Origin: Paludibacteraceae bacterium | Lineage (GTDB): Bacteria > Bacteroidota > Bacteroidia > Bacteroidales > Paludibacteraceae | Length of the DNA stretch: 64,000 nt | NCBI GenBank assembly: GCA_017551675.1 | Contig: JAFZLC010000010.1 | Span: 1-64,000, forward strand | Direction of reading: 5' to 3' | Shown: piece after piece, positions 36,801-44,098 of the stretch | Position numbering within the stretch: position 1 is the first letter of the stretch | Layout: each line of letters begins with the position of its first letter | Program-made: the position numbers and the translations under genes | The notes under the pieces: model-generated | What the model saw: only the letters and a program-made list of their open reading frames with translations | What the model was told of the DNA's origin: nothing | Databases searched by the model: none

Positions 36801-37052
36801 ACCATCTGGTTTTTCTTTCTTTATAACTTCCTCAACGAAATAAGGAGTGATCGGCAAGAAATAAACCTTATCAGCAACGCCCTCAGACGTTTGGATCGTA
36901 GCGATATTAGGGTTGATCAACACCGTGGAGATACCCTCTTCACGCATAGCTTTCAGAGCTTGTGAACCAGAGTAATCAAACTCTCCGGCTTGTCCAATTT
37001 TCAAAGCTCCAGATCCTAGCAAAATAACCTTTTTAACTTTCTGTGATTTCAT
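33831..37052 (-). CDS. carB: Carbamoyl-phosphate synthase large subunit CarB
   Basis: 1073 residues, full length. Two homologous ATP-grasp halves (N-terminal carboxyphosphate domain from GSGALKIGQAGEFDYSG; second, carbamoyl-phosphate-forming domain from GSGAYRIGSSVEFDWCSV at about 560), an oligomerisation domain between them, and a C-terminal MGS-like allosteric domain (about 930-1060) where nucleotides and ornithine act in E. coli. It makes carbamoyl phosphate from bicarbonate, ammonia (delivered by CarA) and two ATP for pyrimidines and arginine. No carA lies beside it in this window: the upstream neighbour is the RavA-ViaA unit. The leader contains a transcription attenuator (37083-37188), and an intrinsic terminator closes the unit, so carB is probably transcribed alone. 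Confidence 0.97.
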   Translation of the reverse strand: MKSQKVKKVILLGSGALKIGQAGEFDYSGSQALKAMREEGISTVLINPNIATIQTSEGVADKVYFLPITPYFVEEVIKKEKPDGILLAFGGQTALNCGTELYLSGTLEKYGVQVLGTSVDAIMITEDRDLFVKKLNEIQAKTPVSQAVENMDDALAVARRIGYPVMVRSAYALGGLGSGICANEEEFIELCDSALAHSKQILVEESLKGWKEIEFEVIRDKNDHCFTVVPMENFDPLGIHTGESIVVAPIISLTEEQISLLQEIAKKVVRHIGIVGECNIQFAFNAETNDYRIIEINARLSRSSALASKASGYPLAFVAAKLALGYSLDQIGEMGTPNSAYVAPSVDYIIVKIPRWDLSKFIGVDREINSSMKSVGEIMSIGKSFEEIMQKGLRMIGQGMHGFVGNHDLEFDDLDKELSHPTDMRIFAIAAALEKGYSIEKIVDLTKIDKWFIGKLKNIVDYTKVLGQYKKIEDIPVDVMKEAKRLGFSDFQIARYTENPSNNMEKESLRVRSLRKKQGITPFVRRINTIASEHPELTNYLYMTYGADEHSIDYSYRNDKNIVVLGSGAYRIGSSVEFDWCSVNAVQTARKLGYKSIMINYNPETVSTDYDMCDRLYFDELSFERVLDVIDLENPKGVIVSVGGQIPNNLAMKLYRQNVPVLGTSPVSIDRAENRHKFSAMLDQLGIDQPRWGELTSSEDIDNFIKEVGFPVLIRPSYVLSGAAMNVCYNREQMDTFLKMAAKVSKEYPVVVSSFLQNAKEIEFDAVAKNGEIIEYAISEHVEFAGVHSGDATLVFPAQKLYLETVRQIKKVSKKIAKELNISGPFNIQYLAKENAVKVIECNLRSSRSFPFVSKILKRNFIETATKIMLDVPVEKPDSSTFDIEYVGVKASQFSFARLHKADPILGVDMSSTGEVGCLGADFDEALINSLTSVGYHVPEKGILVSSGDIRGKVDLLDACKLLDTHGYKIFATEGTRNFLVEHGVNAIAVSWPDENDHNVNIISLLQEHQVDLVINIPKNHTKRELTNGYKIRRSAIDHNIPLMTNARLASAFIKAFCEKPKQDIQIKSWQEY

Positions 37053-37082
37053 ATATCTAATCTCTTAAAATAACTTTCACAC

Positions 37083-37111
37083 AAAAAAAAAGCGGAGGTA
37101 ACAACCACCGC
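37083..37111 (-). terminator. Attenuator hairpin in the carB leader
   Basis: On the minus strand GCGGTGG (37111-37105), loop TTGTTA, CCTCCGC (37098-37092; one mismatch), then nine T (37091-37083). It is an intrinsic terminator placed 30 bases before the carB start and 8 nt after the stop codon of the leader ORF, i.e. a ribosome halted at that stop would cover its 5' arm. Confidence 0.8.
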
Positions 37112-37119
37112 GACAAAAA

Positions 37120-37188
37120 TCAATAGGAATAAAAAAACAATGCCTCTACATCATCCCAGTTCTTGTATATGTAATGAGGTACGGACAT
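37120..37188 (-). CDS. Putative 22-residue leader peptide of carB
   Basis: ATG at 37188, preceded by the purine-rich AAAAAAGAGAAT, encodes 22 residues ending in ALFFYSY and stops with TGA at 37120. The codons near the end are U-rich (TTG TTT TTT TAT TCC TAT), including a run of seven T at 37137-37131, about 20 nt before the attenuator stem. This mirrors the E. coli pyrBI leader, where polymerase pauses in U-rich sequence when UTP is low, letting the ribosome catch up and disrupt the attenuator. UTP sensing here is inference; a Phe/Tyr-tRNA-sensing leader is the alternative, since five of the last six residues are F, F, Y, S and Y. Confidence 0.6.
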   Translation of the reverse strand: MSVPHYIYKNWDDVEALFFYSY

Positions 37189-37241
37189 ATTCTCTTTTTT
37201 ATTACTTTGATTCTAAATAATTCGTTTTTTTATATTGGGTG

Positions 37242-37274
37242 CAAAGTTACACTTTTTTTCATTACACATTGCAA
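37242..37274 (-). promoter_or_regulatory. Predicted carB promoter
   Basis: Minus-strand -7 box TAACTTTG (37249-37242) with TTG (37274-37272) 22 bases upstream as -33 element. Predicted start near 37235 gives a leader of about 180 bases containing the leader ORF and attenuator. Confidence 0.6.
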
Positions 37275-37382
37275 GCGAAAGATGAATTTTTTTCAAAAAA
37301 AATTACAAAGTGCGTGTTTATCGGACTTGCACGAATCTTTCATCCTTTGGTCTATTATTTTCTTCCCTAATGTATTTTCTTC

Positions 37383-38834
37383 TTATCGAGTCAACAGGGT
37401 CAACTCATACTTCTCATCAAAGAACTCATCCCAGTCCTGACGGGCATTCTTCCCTATCTGCAACCCATAAAAGAAGGTGCCGTTTCGACGACTCTCTCGC
37501 ATCTCTTCCAACAAGGTCTGCTCTACCAACGGAATCTTAAAATCACTAATCCACAACACATCCGAACTCATATAACTAGCATGGTGACGCAACAATTCAA
37601 ACATCTTAATCATCATACTCCTCGCATTCGTGTCGCCCGACGCACTCTTCTTGAAATAATCAAACAACCGTGCTCGCTCCTTCTTCACATCTATGGGATA
37701 AACCGACACGGAAAAAGAGAGCAAATACAAATCTCTTCGCTGTCTGTCTGAAATCTCCAACAATCGCAACAACAAAGAGTTGCTTATCTTTTCTGGTTCC
37801 CCTACCATACTTCCTGATGTGTCCAAACAGACAATCATGGGTCCCTTGCGCTTAGCTGGCTGTTGAACCAACTGGTGTATCGGCTTGAAAATCTCACTAC
37901 GATACGAAAAGGTCTGCAACCGATGCGTGACATACTTATATAGAAACAAATCTGACAGTCGTTCATCCGAAGCTTGTGCCACCTCCAACGGCAACATTGA
38001 ATTCAGATCATTGCTAACCGTCACCCCCGACACGTCACTCTTAGATGCATGCGTCATCTGATAGTGTCGTCCACTAGAAACCGTCATCTGATGATGACTC
38101 TCCTCACTGGCAATTCGTCCCATCTTATTGGCTATCTGATTTAGCACAGGGTATCGTTTCTGTACTTGTATAATCTTACGCAACCGTTCGAACAGTGTTG
38201 AGTTCCATATTCCACTCATGGCACTCCATGCTTGCAAGAAATCTTCCTCCGATATGTTATTCTTCTTCACATACTCCTCCACCTCCTGCATCGACACCCT
38301 TGTCTGCTGAGCAACAGACGGACATCTCTGCTCCGTCTCTTCACGACACTGTCGCATAACCTGTTTCATCTCCATCTCTTTCCAATCATCCAAGAAATGT
38401 TGCCACAGAATATCATCGGAAAGATTCTCCTCTTTCTGAAACTTCTGTCCATAATAGGAGGTAAAACCAGGATTGCGTTCTTCCACCTCTTGCATCAAAG
38501 CCTTCCAACCATCCTGTCGCTTGTTGAGTTCCCACTCATGTGCCTCCTTGATCTTATTTTGGATGGATTGGTTTCTCGCAAATTGATATTGATACATCTT
38601 CAATTGTTGGAAGATGAAATCGAGTGTGATATTATAAAACACGGCAGACTGTACATTGTCTTTCAAGACTCTGGTACGAAGCCAAGGGTCGCGCATCATA
38701 GACATAAGGTATGCATAAAGAGGGTCTCCCGCAAAATCAGGATTATCCTCCTTGTCATATATGCCAGCCTCAACAAACTGATCCAACAGACTGACATAGA
38801 TTGCTGGTGATGTCACATTCTCATCACTCGCCAT
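37383..38834 (-). CDS. viaA: ViaA-like von Willebrand factor A domain protein
   Basis: 483 residues. The C-terminal third is a VWA domain with the MIDAS motif DTSGS (in IVCLDTSGSMVGEP), Thr in SGDTNAR and Asp in WISDFKI, so metal binding looks intact. The N-terminal two thirds are helical, as in ViaA. With the MoxR-type ATPase directly upstream and an 11-base overlap of the two genes, this is the RavA-ViaA pair; in E. coli it acts on respiratory complexes and influences aminoglycoside sensitivity. The cellular target in this organism is unknown. No terminator is evident downstream before the carB promoter. Confidence 0.85.
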   Translation of the reverse strand: MASDENVTSPAIYVSLLDQFVEAGIYDKEDNPDFAGDPLYAYLMSMMRDPWLRTRVLKDNVQSAVFYNITLDFIFQQLKMYQYQFARNQSIQNKIKEAHEWELNKRQDGWKALMQEVEERNPGFTSYYGQKFQKEENLSDDILWQHFLDDWKEMEMKQVMRQCREETEQRCPSVAQQTRVSMQEVEEYVKKNNISEEDFLQAWSAMSGIWNSTLFERLRKIIQVQKRYPVLNQIANKMGRIASEESHHQMTVSSGRHYQMTHASKSDVSGVTVSNDLNSMLPLEVAQASDERLSDLFLYKYVTHRLQTFSYRSEIFKPIHQLVQQPAKRKGPMIVCLDTSGSMVGEPEKISNSLLLRLLEISDRQRRDLYLLSFSVSVYPIDVKKERARLFDYFKKSASGDTNARSMMIKMFELLRHHASYMSSDVLWISDFKIPLVEQTLLEEMRESRRNGTFFYGLQIGKNARQDWDEFFDEKYELTLLTR

Positions 38835-40368
38835 ACTCTAACTTTTCAATGTCAATTCTTAAATAGGCAAACTGCTTACGCAACTCTTCACACATATATT
38901 GCAACTCCGATTTATCTTCTTTAGAAAGGAACATATTAGACTGAAGTTCCTCTGAGAAGCGACTGACCTCCTGCACCTTCGTCTCCAATGCCTCATAGAA
39001 ATTACGACCCGATGGTTTGGGCAATGTATCAACATTGATATCAGAGAGCAACGGACTTTTCGATTTCTCTATCTCATAACGCACTCCGTTGATAAACAAG
39101 AATTGACCTTTTCGATAAATGGTAACCTTCTCAGCCTCTGATTTCTCTGATCCGTAGACAGAGGAAATGGCATCTCCCGCATAATTACGGATAATCATGT
39201 TTTTGGGTGATGATGGGTCTTTGTATAGCACTGCCTGTGTTGGCGCATTCATCGGATCATACTCTTTTAGATTACGGAAATCAACTGCAAAAATATAGGT
39301 GTGACCTGTCCCATGATTCAACACATGGTAGAAGAAGTGGTTGCACAAGAGCAACCCCTCATTTCGATGGTCGCCTCTTTTCTTATCAGCCTCAACACTA
39401 GCTCTCACCTGCACGATCTTTAAATCGGAAGAGACAGCCTGACGCAAGGATTCTATCTCGTTTTCAAATCCGACAAAGAGCGACTTTTTCATAAAATCAC
39501 GCACGATCTCCTGTTCCTCCGGTTCGTTCCACAAGCAACGCCAAAGTGGGAAGAGATCAGAAGGCATCACCTGCTCACGTTGATGCATATAGGCTGAGGT
39601 ACGCAAGAGTTGTAAAATCTTTTTCCATCGACGGTCGCTCACATAAATCGCACGTCTGCGATCACGATCAACGGAAAGCTGACTGCGTAGATAGAGAATG
39701 CTTGCCAAGACTTCTGGAGAGCAAGTTATCTGAGGAATCCGTTGCTGTGCCTCTTCATACTCTTGTTGCGTGATAGGACAACTCACCGACACTTTGTCGG
39801 ACGTCTCCGAATCCAGCAGCATATCTACAAACGATTGTTGGTCTTTGACACAGCCCGAAACAATTCGGATTAGGAAACGATCCCATAATGCTTCCAACCC
39901 CTCACCTTCCGTAGGCAACTCATTACTGGCACCAATCAACAATTTAAGAGGTAATTGTATCTCATGGTCACCATTCCGATAGGTTTTCTCATTGATGACC
40001 GTCAGCAGCGAATTTTGAATGGCAGGACCCGCCTTCCACACCTCATCGAGGAAGACAATCTCGGCAGATGGCAAATAGCCCTCCACCTTTCGTTCGTACG
40101 TATCTGCATCACGAAGTTGAGAGATACTGACAGGACCGAAGATCTCATCTGGGGTAGAAAAACGAGACATCAGGTATTCGAAAACAGATGCATTTTGAAA
40201 AGCGTTTTTAAGGCGACGAGCTATCAATGATTTCGCCACCCCCGGAGGACCTAAAAGCAAGACACTCTCACCCGCCATGGCAGCCAAGAGAGCCAAACTA
40301 AGTTCCGTATCTTTTTCATACACATGAGCTGAAAGCTCTCTTATCAGTTGTAAATACCTATTCTCCAT
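38824..40368 (-). CDS. ravA: RavA-like MoxR AAA+ ATPase
   Basis: 514 residues from the ATG at 40368 (MENRYLQLIRELSAHVYEKD, the usual RavA start); the frame continues ten codons further up without merit. Walker A GPPGVAKS at 40-47, Walker B IVFLDEVW at 104-111, sensor 1 LIGASNELPTEGEG, and a RAVA-type C-terminal region of helices and beta-strands (about 300-514). RavA hexamers work with the VWA protein ViaA as a chaperone-like pair. A minus-strand TAATTTTG at 40407-40400 is a candidate -7 box with a 25-base leader. The 3' end overlaps viaA by 11 bases. Confidence 0.87.
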   Translation of the reverse strand: MENRYLQLIRELSAHVYEKDTELSLALLAAMAGESVLLLGPPGVAKSLIARRLKNAFQNASVFEYLMSRFSTPDEIFGPVSISQLRDADTYERKVEGYLPSAEIVFLDEVWKAGPAIQNSLLTVINEKTYRNGDHEIQLPLKLLIGASNELPTEGEGLEALWDRFLIRIVSGCVKDQQSFVDMLLDSETSDKVSVSCPITQQEYEEAQQRIPQITCSPEVLASILYLRSQLSVDRDRRRAIYVSDRRWKKILQLLRTSAYMHQREQVMPSDLFPLWRCLWNEPEEQEIVRDFMKKSLFVGFENEIESLRQAVSSDLKIVQVRASVEADKKRGDHRNEGLLLCNHFFYHVLNHGTGHTYIFAVDFRNLKEYDPMNAPTQAVLYKDPSSPKNMIIRNYAGDAISSVYGSEKSEAEKVTIYRKGQFLFINGVRYEIEKSKSPLLSDINVDTLPKPSGRNFYEALETKVQEVSRFSEELQSNMFLSKEDKSELQYMCEELRKQFAYLRIDIEKLEYGE

Positions 40369-40501
40369 AATATATACACATATAGTTGATGTGACCACAC
40401 AAAATTACACAAAAAGAGGAAAGCGACGAAAAAGAGGAAGAGGACATTCCTCACATTGCACACAAAAAAACGCAAAGACGTCACGAATAACCATTCAATA
40501 A

Positions 40502-40533
40502 TTTGGGGTGGTTGTTTTTTTCGATTAAATTTG
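40502..40533 (+). promoter_or_regulatory. Promoter of tRNA-Arg
   Basis: TTTG at 40502-40505, 20-base spacer, TAAATTTG at 40526-40533: a full match to the Bacteroidota -33/-7 pattern, 24 bases before the tRNA. Confidence 0.75.
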
Positions 40534-40557
40534 CAAAATCTTAAACAGAAGAGGTTG

Positions 40558-40629
40558 GGTTGAGTAGTTCAATGGATAGAATACGGGTTTCCTAAACCTT
40601 AGATCCGGGTTCGATTCCCGGCTCGACTA
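40558..40629 (+). tRNA. tRNA-Arg (anticodon CCT)
   Basis: Cloverleaf by eye: acceptor GGTTGAG with CTCGACT (two G-T pairs, one at position 1-72), D stem GTTC/GAAT, anticodon loop TTCCTAA giving anticodon CCT (reads AGG, Arg), T arm CCGGG-TTCGATT-CCCGG, discriminator A. CCA is not encoded. A strong promoter lies directly upstream. It marks the left border of a short island ending at tRNA-Pro. Confidence 0.9.
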
Positions 40630-40991
40630 CTAATTAAAAGGGGTATTTAATCAACAAAACATGTGCATACCTGGAACTGTGCTCTCACACGGAATAAAGG
40701 AAACACTCTGCGGCATTGACCCGCATGAAATATTGCTAAAACTATACTGATATATGACACTATAATTGCTTTCGTTTTCATAATCATCATAAAAATCTTT
40801 ACCGCGATTGAATCGGCATTTCCTAAAATCAAAGAGAAATTCACGAAGAAAAAGAAAAAATAAGAACAGATGAAACAAATAAATTCGTGATTTAATTCTA
40901 TTTTTACAAAATCAAATTCGATATCCTTCTTCAAGTTATTCAACAAAAGGAGCATTATATAACAAGACAAACTATTCATATACAAATATTT
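40630..40991. other. AT-rich intergenic stretch without a supported gene
   Basis: Between tRNA-Arg and the phosphatase gene. A plus-strand ATG at 40670 opens a 29-codon frame (MCIPGTVLSHGIKETL...), and another frame without a normal start codon encodes a hydrophobic segment followed by a Lys-rich tail (FTKKKKK). These look like decayed remains of a small membrane-protein gene. No terminator hairpin seen after the tRNA. Confidence 0.4.
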
Positions 40992-41594
40992 ATGAAACGA
41001 ATTCTCAAGTTAGCAATTATCTGTGCAGCCATTATAGGGATGGCGATTGTTTCTGTACATGCATTTCAGAATGGCAACCCAAGCAAGACCTCAACACCAA
41101 CTCGTCCATCAAACTGGGCAGAACCAATAGCGCTTGCGGGTGTTCCCAATCTACACAAAATAACAGACAATCTATATCGCAGTGCGCAACCGACAGCCGA
41201 GGGAATGAAAAATCTATCAGCATTTGGAATAAAGACCGTCATCAATTTACGCAACAGTCATTCCGACCTAGATGAGATCGGTAATTTACCACTAACAGCA
41301 AAACGCATTGAAATATTTGCTGGCAACTTAAAAGATGAGTATGTTACAGAGTTTCTATCAATCGTAGACGATTCCACCGCTTATCCCATCTTAGTACACT
41401 GCCAACACGGAGCAGACCGAACGGGAGCTTTATGTGCGATGTACCGTATACTACGTCAAGGTTGGACCCCTGACGAAGCAATCGACGAGTTGAAAAATGG
41501 CGGTTATGGATTTCATCCCATTTGGAATAACATTCCTATTTTTATCCGAGAGTCCTCCAAACGACTTAGCAATCAAATAAAACAAGTGAAGTGA
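40992..41594 (+). CDS. Dual-specificity/tyrosine phosphatase, membrane or exported
   Basis: 200 residues. N-terminal hydrophobic segment (about 5-24, ending VHAFQ) suggests a signal peptide or anchor. The phosphatase domain has VPNLHKITDNLYRSAQP, ALGIKTVINLR-type strand (here FGIKTVINLRN), and the P-loop HCQHGADRT at 136-144 with catalytic Cys137 and Arg143. It fits the bacterial DSP-like group related to Siw14 and to inositol-phosphate and tyrosine phosphatases. Substrate unknown; location suggests an extracytoplasmic role. It is the first of three genes between two tRNAs. The remains of a duplicated YiiX tail begin about 27 bases after its stop. Confidence 0.88.
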   Translation: MKRILKLAIICAAIIGMAIVSVHAFQNGNPSKTSTPTRPSNWAEPIALAGVPNLHKITDNLYRSAQPTAEGMKNLSAFGIKTVINLRNSHSDLDEIGNLPLTAKRIEIFAGNLKDEYVTEFLSIVDDSTAYPILVHCQHGADRTGALCAMYRILRQGWTPDEAIDELKNGGYGFHPIWNNIPIFIRESSKRLSNQIKQVK

Positions 41595-41620
41595 GAGATT
41601 CAATCCCATGGTCATACTCA

Positions 41621-41712
41621 CTCAAAAAGAGTAATTAGCATAATGATAATCCGCTGACCTATCAAATTTTATAAACTAAATACAATTGCAAAATAAACAA
41701 CCTATATAAAAT
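41621..41712 (+). pseudogene. Relict copy of YiiX 3' end and next-gene 5' end
   Basis: 41677-41712 is 33/36 identical to 42281-42316, which spans the YiiX stop codon, the short intergenic gap and the first codons of the 560-residue gene. In the relict the ATG has become ATA and MNNPYKI reads INNLYKI. Weaker, gapped similarity continues upstream (ctcaaaaagag at 41621 versus cttaaaaagag at 42218; tgaccta in both), so this appears to be the decayed tail of an earlier tandem copy. Confidence 0.6.
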
Positions 41713-41722
41713 AACAGATCAC

Positions 41723-42283
41723 ATGACAGGAAACGGGAAAAAGAAAATAGTTATTTTCTCTCTGGCAATCATCACTGTGATTGTCGGCGTTTACTTCTTT
41801 CACTCCAAAAGAGGGTACCAAGAGGGGGATATTCTATTTCAAGTATCGTGTAGTCGCCAATCACCCTTCATCCAGCAAGCTACTGGTTCAAAATGGTCGC
41901 ATTGTGGCATCGTCGTTGAGAAGAACAAACAATGGTATGTGCTAGAAGCCTCCAATGTTGTTAAACTCACCCCATTAAAAGATTGGATCAAGAGAGGCAA
42001 AAAAGGAGAGATGAAAAAATTACGCATATTGAAAAAGCCTGTTAAAATCAAGTACGGAAAATACTTGGGCAAACCATACGATCTTGCCTTCAAGTTTAAT
42101 AATGGGAAGTGGTATTGCTCTGAACTTGTTTATGATATTTATAAGTCTCAATTAGGGATAGAGTTGTGTCAGCCCAGGAAAATCAGTTCATATAAAATTG
42201 ACGGATTGGAACATGTGCTTAAAAAGAGAGGTATGAATCGTAATCAATTGGTTGTAGCACCATGTGACCTACTAAACTATTAA
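41723..42283 (+). CDS. YiiX/YebB-like NlpC/P60-superfamily cysteine hydrolase
   Basis: 186 residues with an N-terminal hydrophobic anchor (about 8-26). EGDILFQ at 34-40, catalytic-type His60 in KWSHCGIVV, Glu75 in VLEAS and Cys132 in WYCSELVYDIY follow the order of the circularly permuted NlpC/P60 (YiiX/YebB, LRAT-like) proteins. Members are peptidases, amidases or acyltransferases; the substrate is not predictable. The gene is AT-rich. It is followed after 13 bases by the orphan gene, and the two share a duplicated boundary sequence with the relict upstream, suggesting a recent local rearrangement. Confidence 0.85.
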   Translation: MTGNGKKKIVIFSLAIITVIVGVYFFHSKRGYQEGDILFQVSCSRQSPFIQQATGSKWSHCGIVVEKNKQWYVLEASNVVKLTPLKDWIKRGKKGEMKKLRILKKPVKIKYGKYLGKPYDLAFKFNNGKWYCSELVYDIYKSQLGIELCQPRKISSYKIDGLEHVLKKRGMNRNQLVVAPCDLLNY

Positions 42284-42296
42284 ATACAATTGCAAA

Positions 42297-43979
42297 ATGA
42301 ATAACCCATATAAAATTCTTTCATTTCTATTTCTTTTAGGAATATTTTTTTCTGTATGTGCGCATGATTACATCATCACGTTTAAGCCAGATGTTAAGTT
42401 TAGGAAAAGTGAGACTCCTGGTTTTATGAATGCCTATTGCGACACATCGGTTGTTGAACTGGCTAAAATAGAAAATGAAGAAAACAGTGAAGACAGCGTA
42501 CAGATCGATTTCTATCTGGATATGGATTTCCCTGCAACAGATGACAATGAGTTTAATTCCAACCTGTTGGCTTTGATCGATTCTGCATATTTATCCAATG
42601 AGTTTTTTGTTGATTATAGTAATTATTACGAAGATTACGATAACAATCTTTATATGGCTGATTCAACAATAATCAAAGTCACATCTTATAATGACAGCAC
42701 TTTGTCAATGTTTGTTGAGAAATACTGTGCAAGAAATTCCGAATGGCGAAAAGAAAGACGTGATTCAATAAATTTTGACAAAAAGACTAAAACTCGTTTT
42801 TATAAAGACATTAATGATTCTATATCAATGTGGAGTAAGTCTGGGTATGATGGTGAAAGTTATTCTATATCAGACTATCTGGTTACGGTTCATCATTATG
42901 TGCCGGAATCGACTTGGGGAACCGGGGCATATTGTGGACAAAACACAAAAACCACCATAGTAGACAGGGAAAAATGGACTCCGATTCCCCCTAACGAAAT
43001 TGTTTGGTGCGACGAACCAATAAGTTATGAATATTGTCACAATTCTTTTCTAGATTTTTTGATGACTTTGAAATTGACCGAAGAGTGGGAATGCGCGAAT
43101 GGTGATTCTGCGGCAAATAAGAGATTTGACGTCTCAGAATGTCATGAGGATCATTGGTGGATTGGCACTGGAACTGCTATTGGTGCTTATGAAGAGGGTG
43201 TGACAATTTATTTGGAACGCTGCCCGGGATACAGGTGGTTTGAAGCTCCTGTCTCTTTCACCTATGACAAGATATATGAGTTTTTGATACCGGGCACCGC
43301 TGTCTATAAAGCAGCTGAAAATTATTGTAAGACACATAAACCCACACAATTCGATAAGGAGTATTATGGTGATAGCGATTCATCGAGAGTAAGAAGTTTA
43401 TATATCGATTTTGATACTAAGTCTATTGAGACAACAGATAACATCTATGAGATTTCATTTCCTGCTTCGTTACAAAAAGCAAAAAGAACAAGCAACACTT
43501 GGTGTTGGGTAGATCCTCAATATCATAATGAAACAACACAACGAGGGAAAAATAGTAAGATTCCCAAGAAAATCAAATACGAAGGATTTCATCATATTTC
43601 TGAAAATGGCGATGCAGAAATATCCGTCAGAATTTTCACCAACTTGGTTAAGGACTATCCTGAATTAATTCCAACGTTGACCACTTCCACCAATTGCTTA
43701 ACCCCTGATTTTCATGTGTATGATCTGCCTGGAGAAAAACTCTCAAAGCAATATATCTATAGATGTATTGACACGGAAAGCAAAGACTTGATTGAGATTG
43801 ACATCCGATGTTTACCAGAAAGAGCGTACTACTATGAAGTTGCTTCATATATGATGTTTAATTGTTTTGACCTTGAGGATTATAACGAACATTACACATT
43901 GAGCTATGAATGGGATGAAGAATTGAGTAAGTCAAAGAAAAATATAAGACACTACATGAAAAACAGAAGTAAGAAATAA
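42297..43979 (+). CDS. Exported protein of unknown function, 560 residues
   Basis: Not recognised. A signal peptide is likely (MNNPYKILSFLFLLGIFF, cleavage after VCA near residue 23); there is no good lipobox. The mature part is acidic, rich in Asp, Tyr, Ser and Asn, with scattered cysteines that could form disulfides (e.g. YCHN, EWECAN, SECHEDHWW, CPGYRWFE) and a tryptophan-rich middle (HHYVPESTWGTGAYCGQ). Such composition suits a periplasmic or surface protein. No repeat, membrane segment after the signal, or catalytic motif was identified. Codon use is AT-rich compared with the TamB genes nearby, fitting an acquired gene. It lies 13 bases after the YiiX-like gene and 119 bases before tRNA-Pro. 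Confidence 0.75.
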   Translation: MNNPYKILSFLFLLGIFFSVCAHDYIITFKPDVKFRKSETPGFMNAYCDTSVVELAKIENEENSEDSVQIDFYLDMDFPATDDNEFNSNLLALIDSAYLSNEFFVDYSNYYEDYDNNLYMADSTIIKVTSYNDSTLSMFVEKYCARNSEWRKERRDSINFDKKTKTRFYKDINDSISMWSKSGYDGESYSISDYLVTVHHYVPESTWGTGAYCGQNTKTTIVDREKWTPIPPNEIVWCDEPISYEYCHNSFLDFLMTLKLTEEWECANGDSAANKRFDVSECHEDHWWIGTGTAIGAYEEGVTIYLERCPGYRWFEAPVSFTYDKIYEFLIPGTAVYKAAENYCKTHKPTQFDKEYYGDSDSSRVRSLYIDFDTKSIETTDNIYEISFPASLQKAKRTSNTWCWVDPQYHNETTQRGKNSKIPKKIKYEGFHHISENGDAEISVRIFTNLVKDYPELIPTLTTSTNCLTPDFHVYDLPGEKLSKQYIYRCIDTESKDLIEIDIRCLPERAYYYEVASYMMFNCFDLEDYNEHYTLSYEWDEELSKSKKNIRHYMKNRSKK

Positions 43980-44049
43980 GAAAATTAACCATATCTAGGT
44001 CGATAAAAAATCCACAGTGAAAAATATTCAAAAAAATTTTCAAAAAAGA

Positions 44050-44081
44050 TTTGGTGGTGTCAAAAATGAGTTCTACCTTTG
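44050..44081 (+). promoter_or_regulatory. Promoter of tRNA-Pro
   Basis: TTTG at 44050-44053, 20-base spacer, TACCTTTG at 44074-44081, 17 bases before the tRNA: full Bacteroidota consensus. Confidence 0.8.
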
Positions 44082-44098
44082 CAACGCATTTGAAAAAA

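Noticed and set aside
40670-40870. Small plus-strand frames (MCIPGTVLSHGIKETL... and a Lys-rich hydrophobic tail)
   Set aside because: The first is only 29 codons and the second has no acceptable start codon; listed only as possible relics.
40647-40985. 112-codon minus-strand frame after tRNA-Arg
   Set aside because: It is Phe/Ile-rich antisense of an A-rich stretch, with no promoter or known domain; more likely non-coding.
41677-42316. Direct repeats flanking the YiiX-like gene read as target-site duplications of an insertion sequence
   Set aside because: No transposase and no terminal inverted repeats; the repeat contains gene ends, so a tandem duplication relic explains it better.
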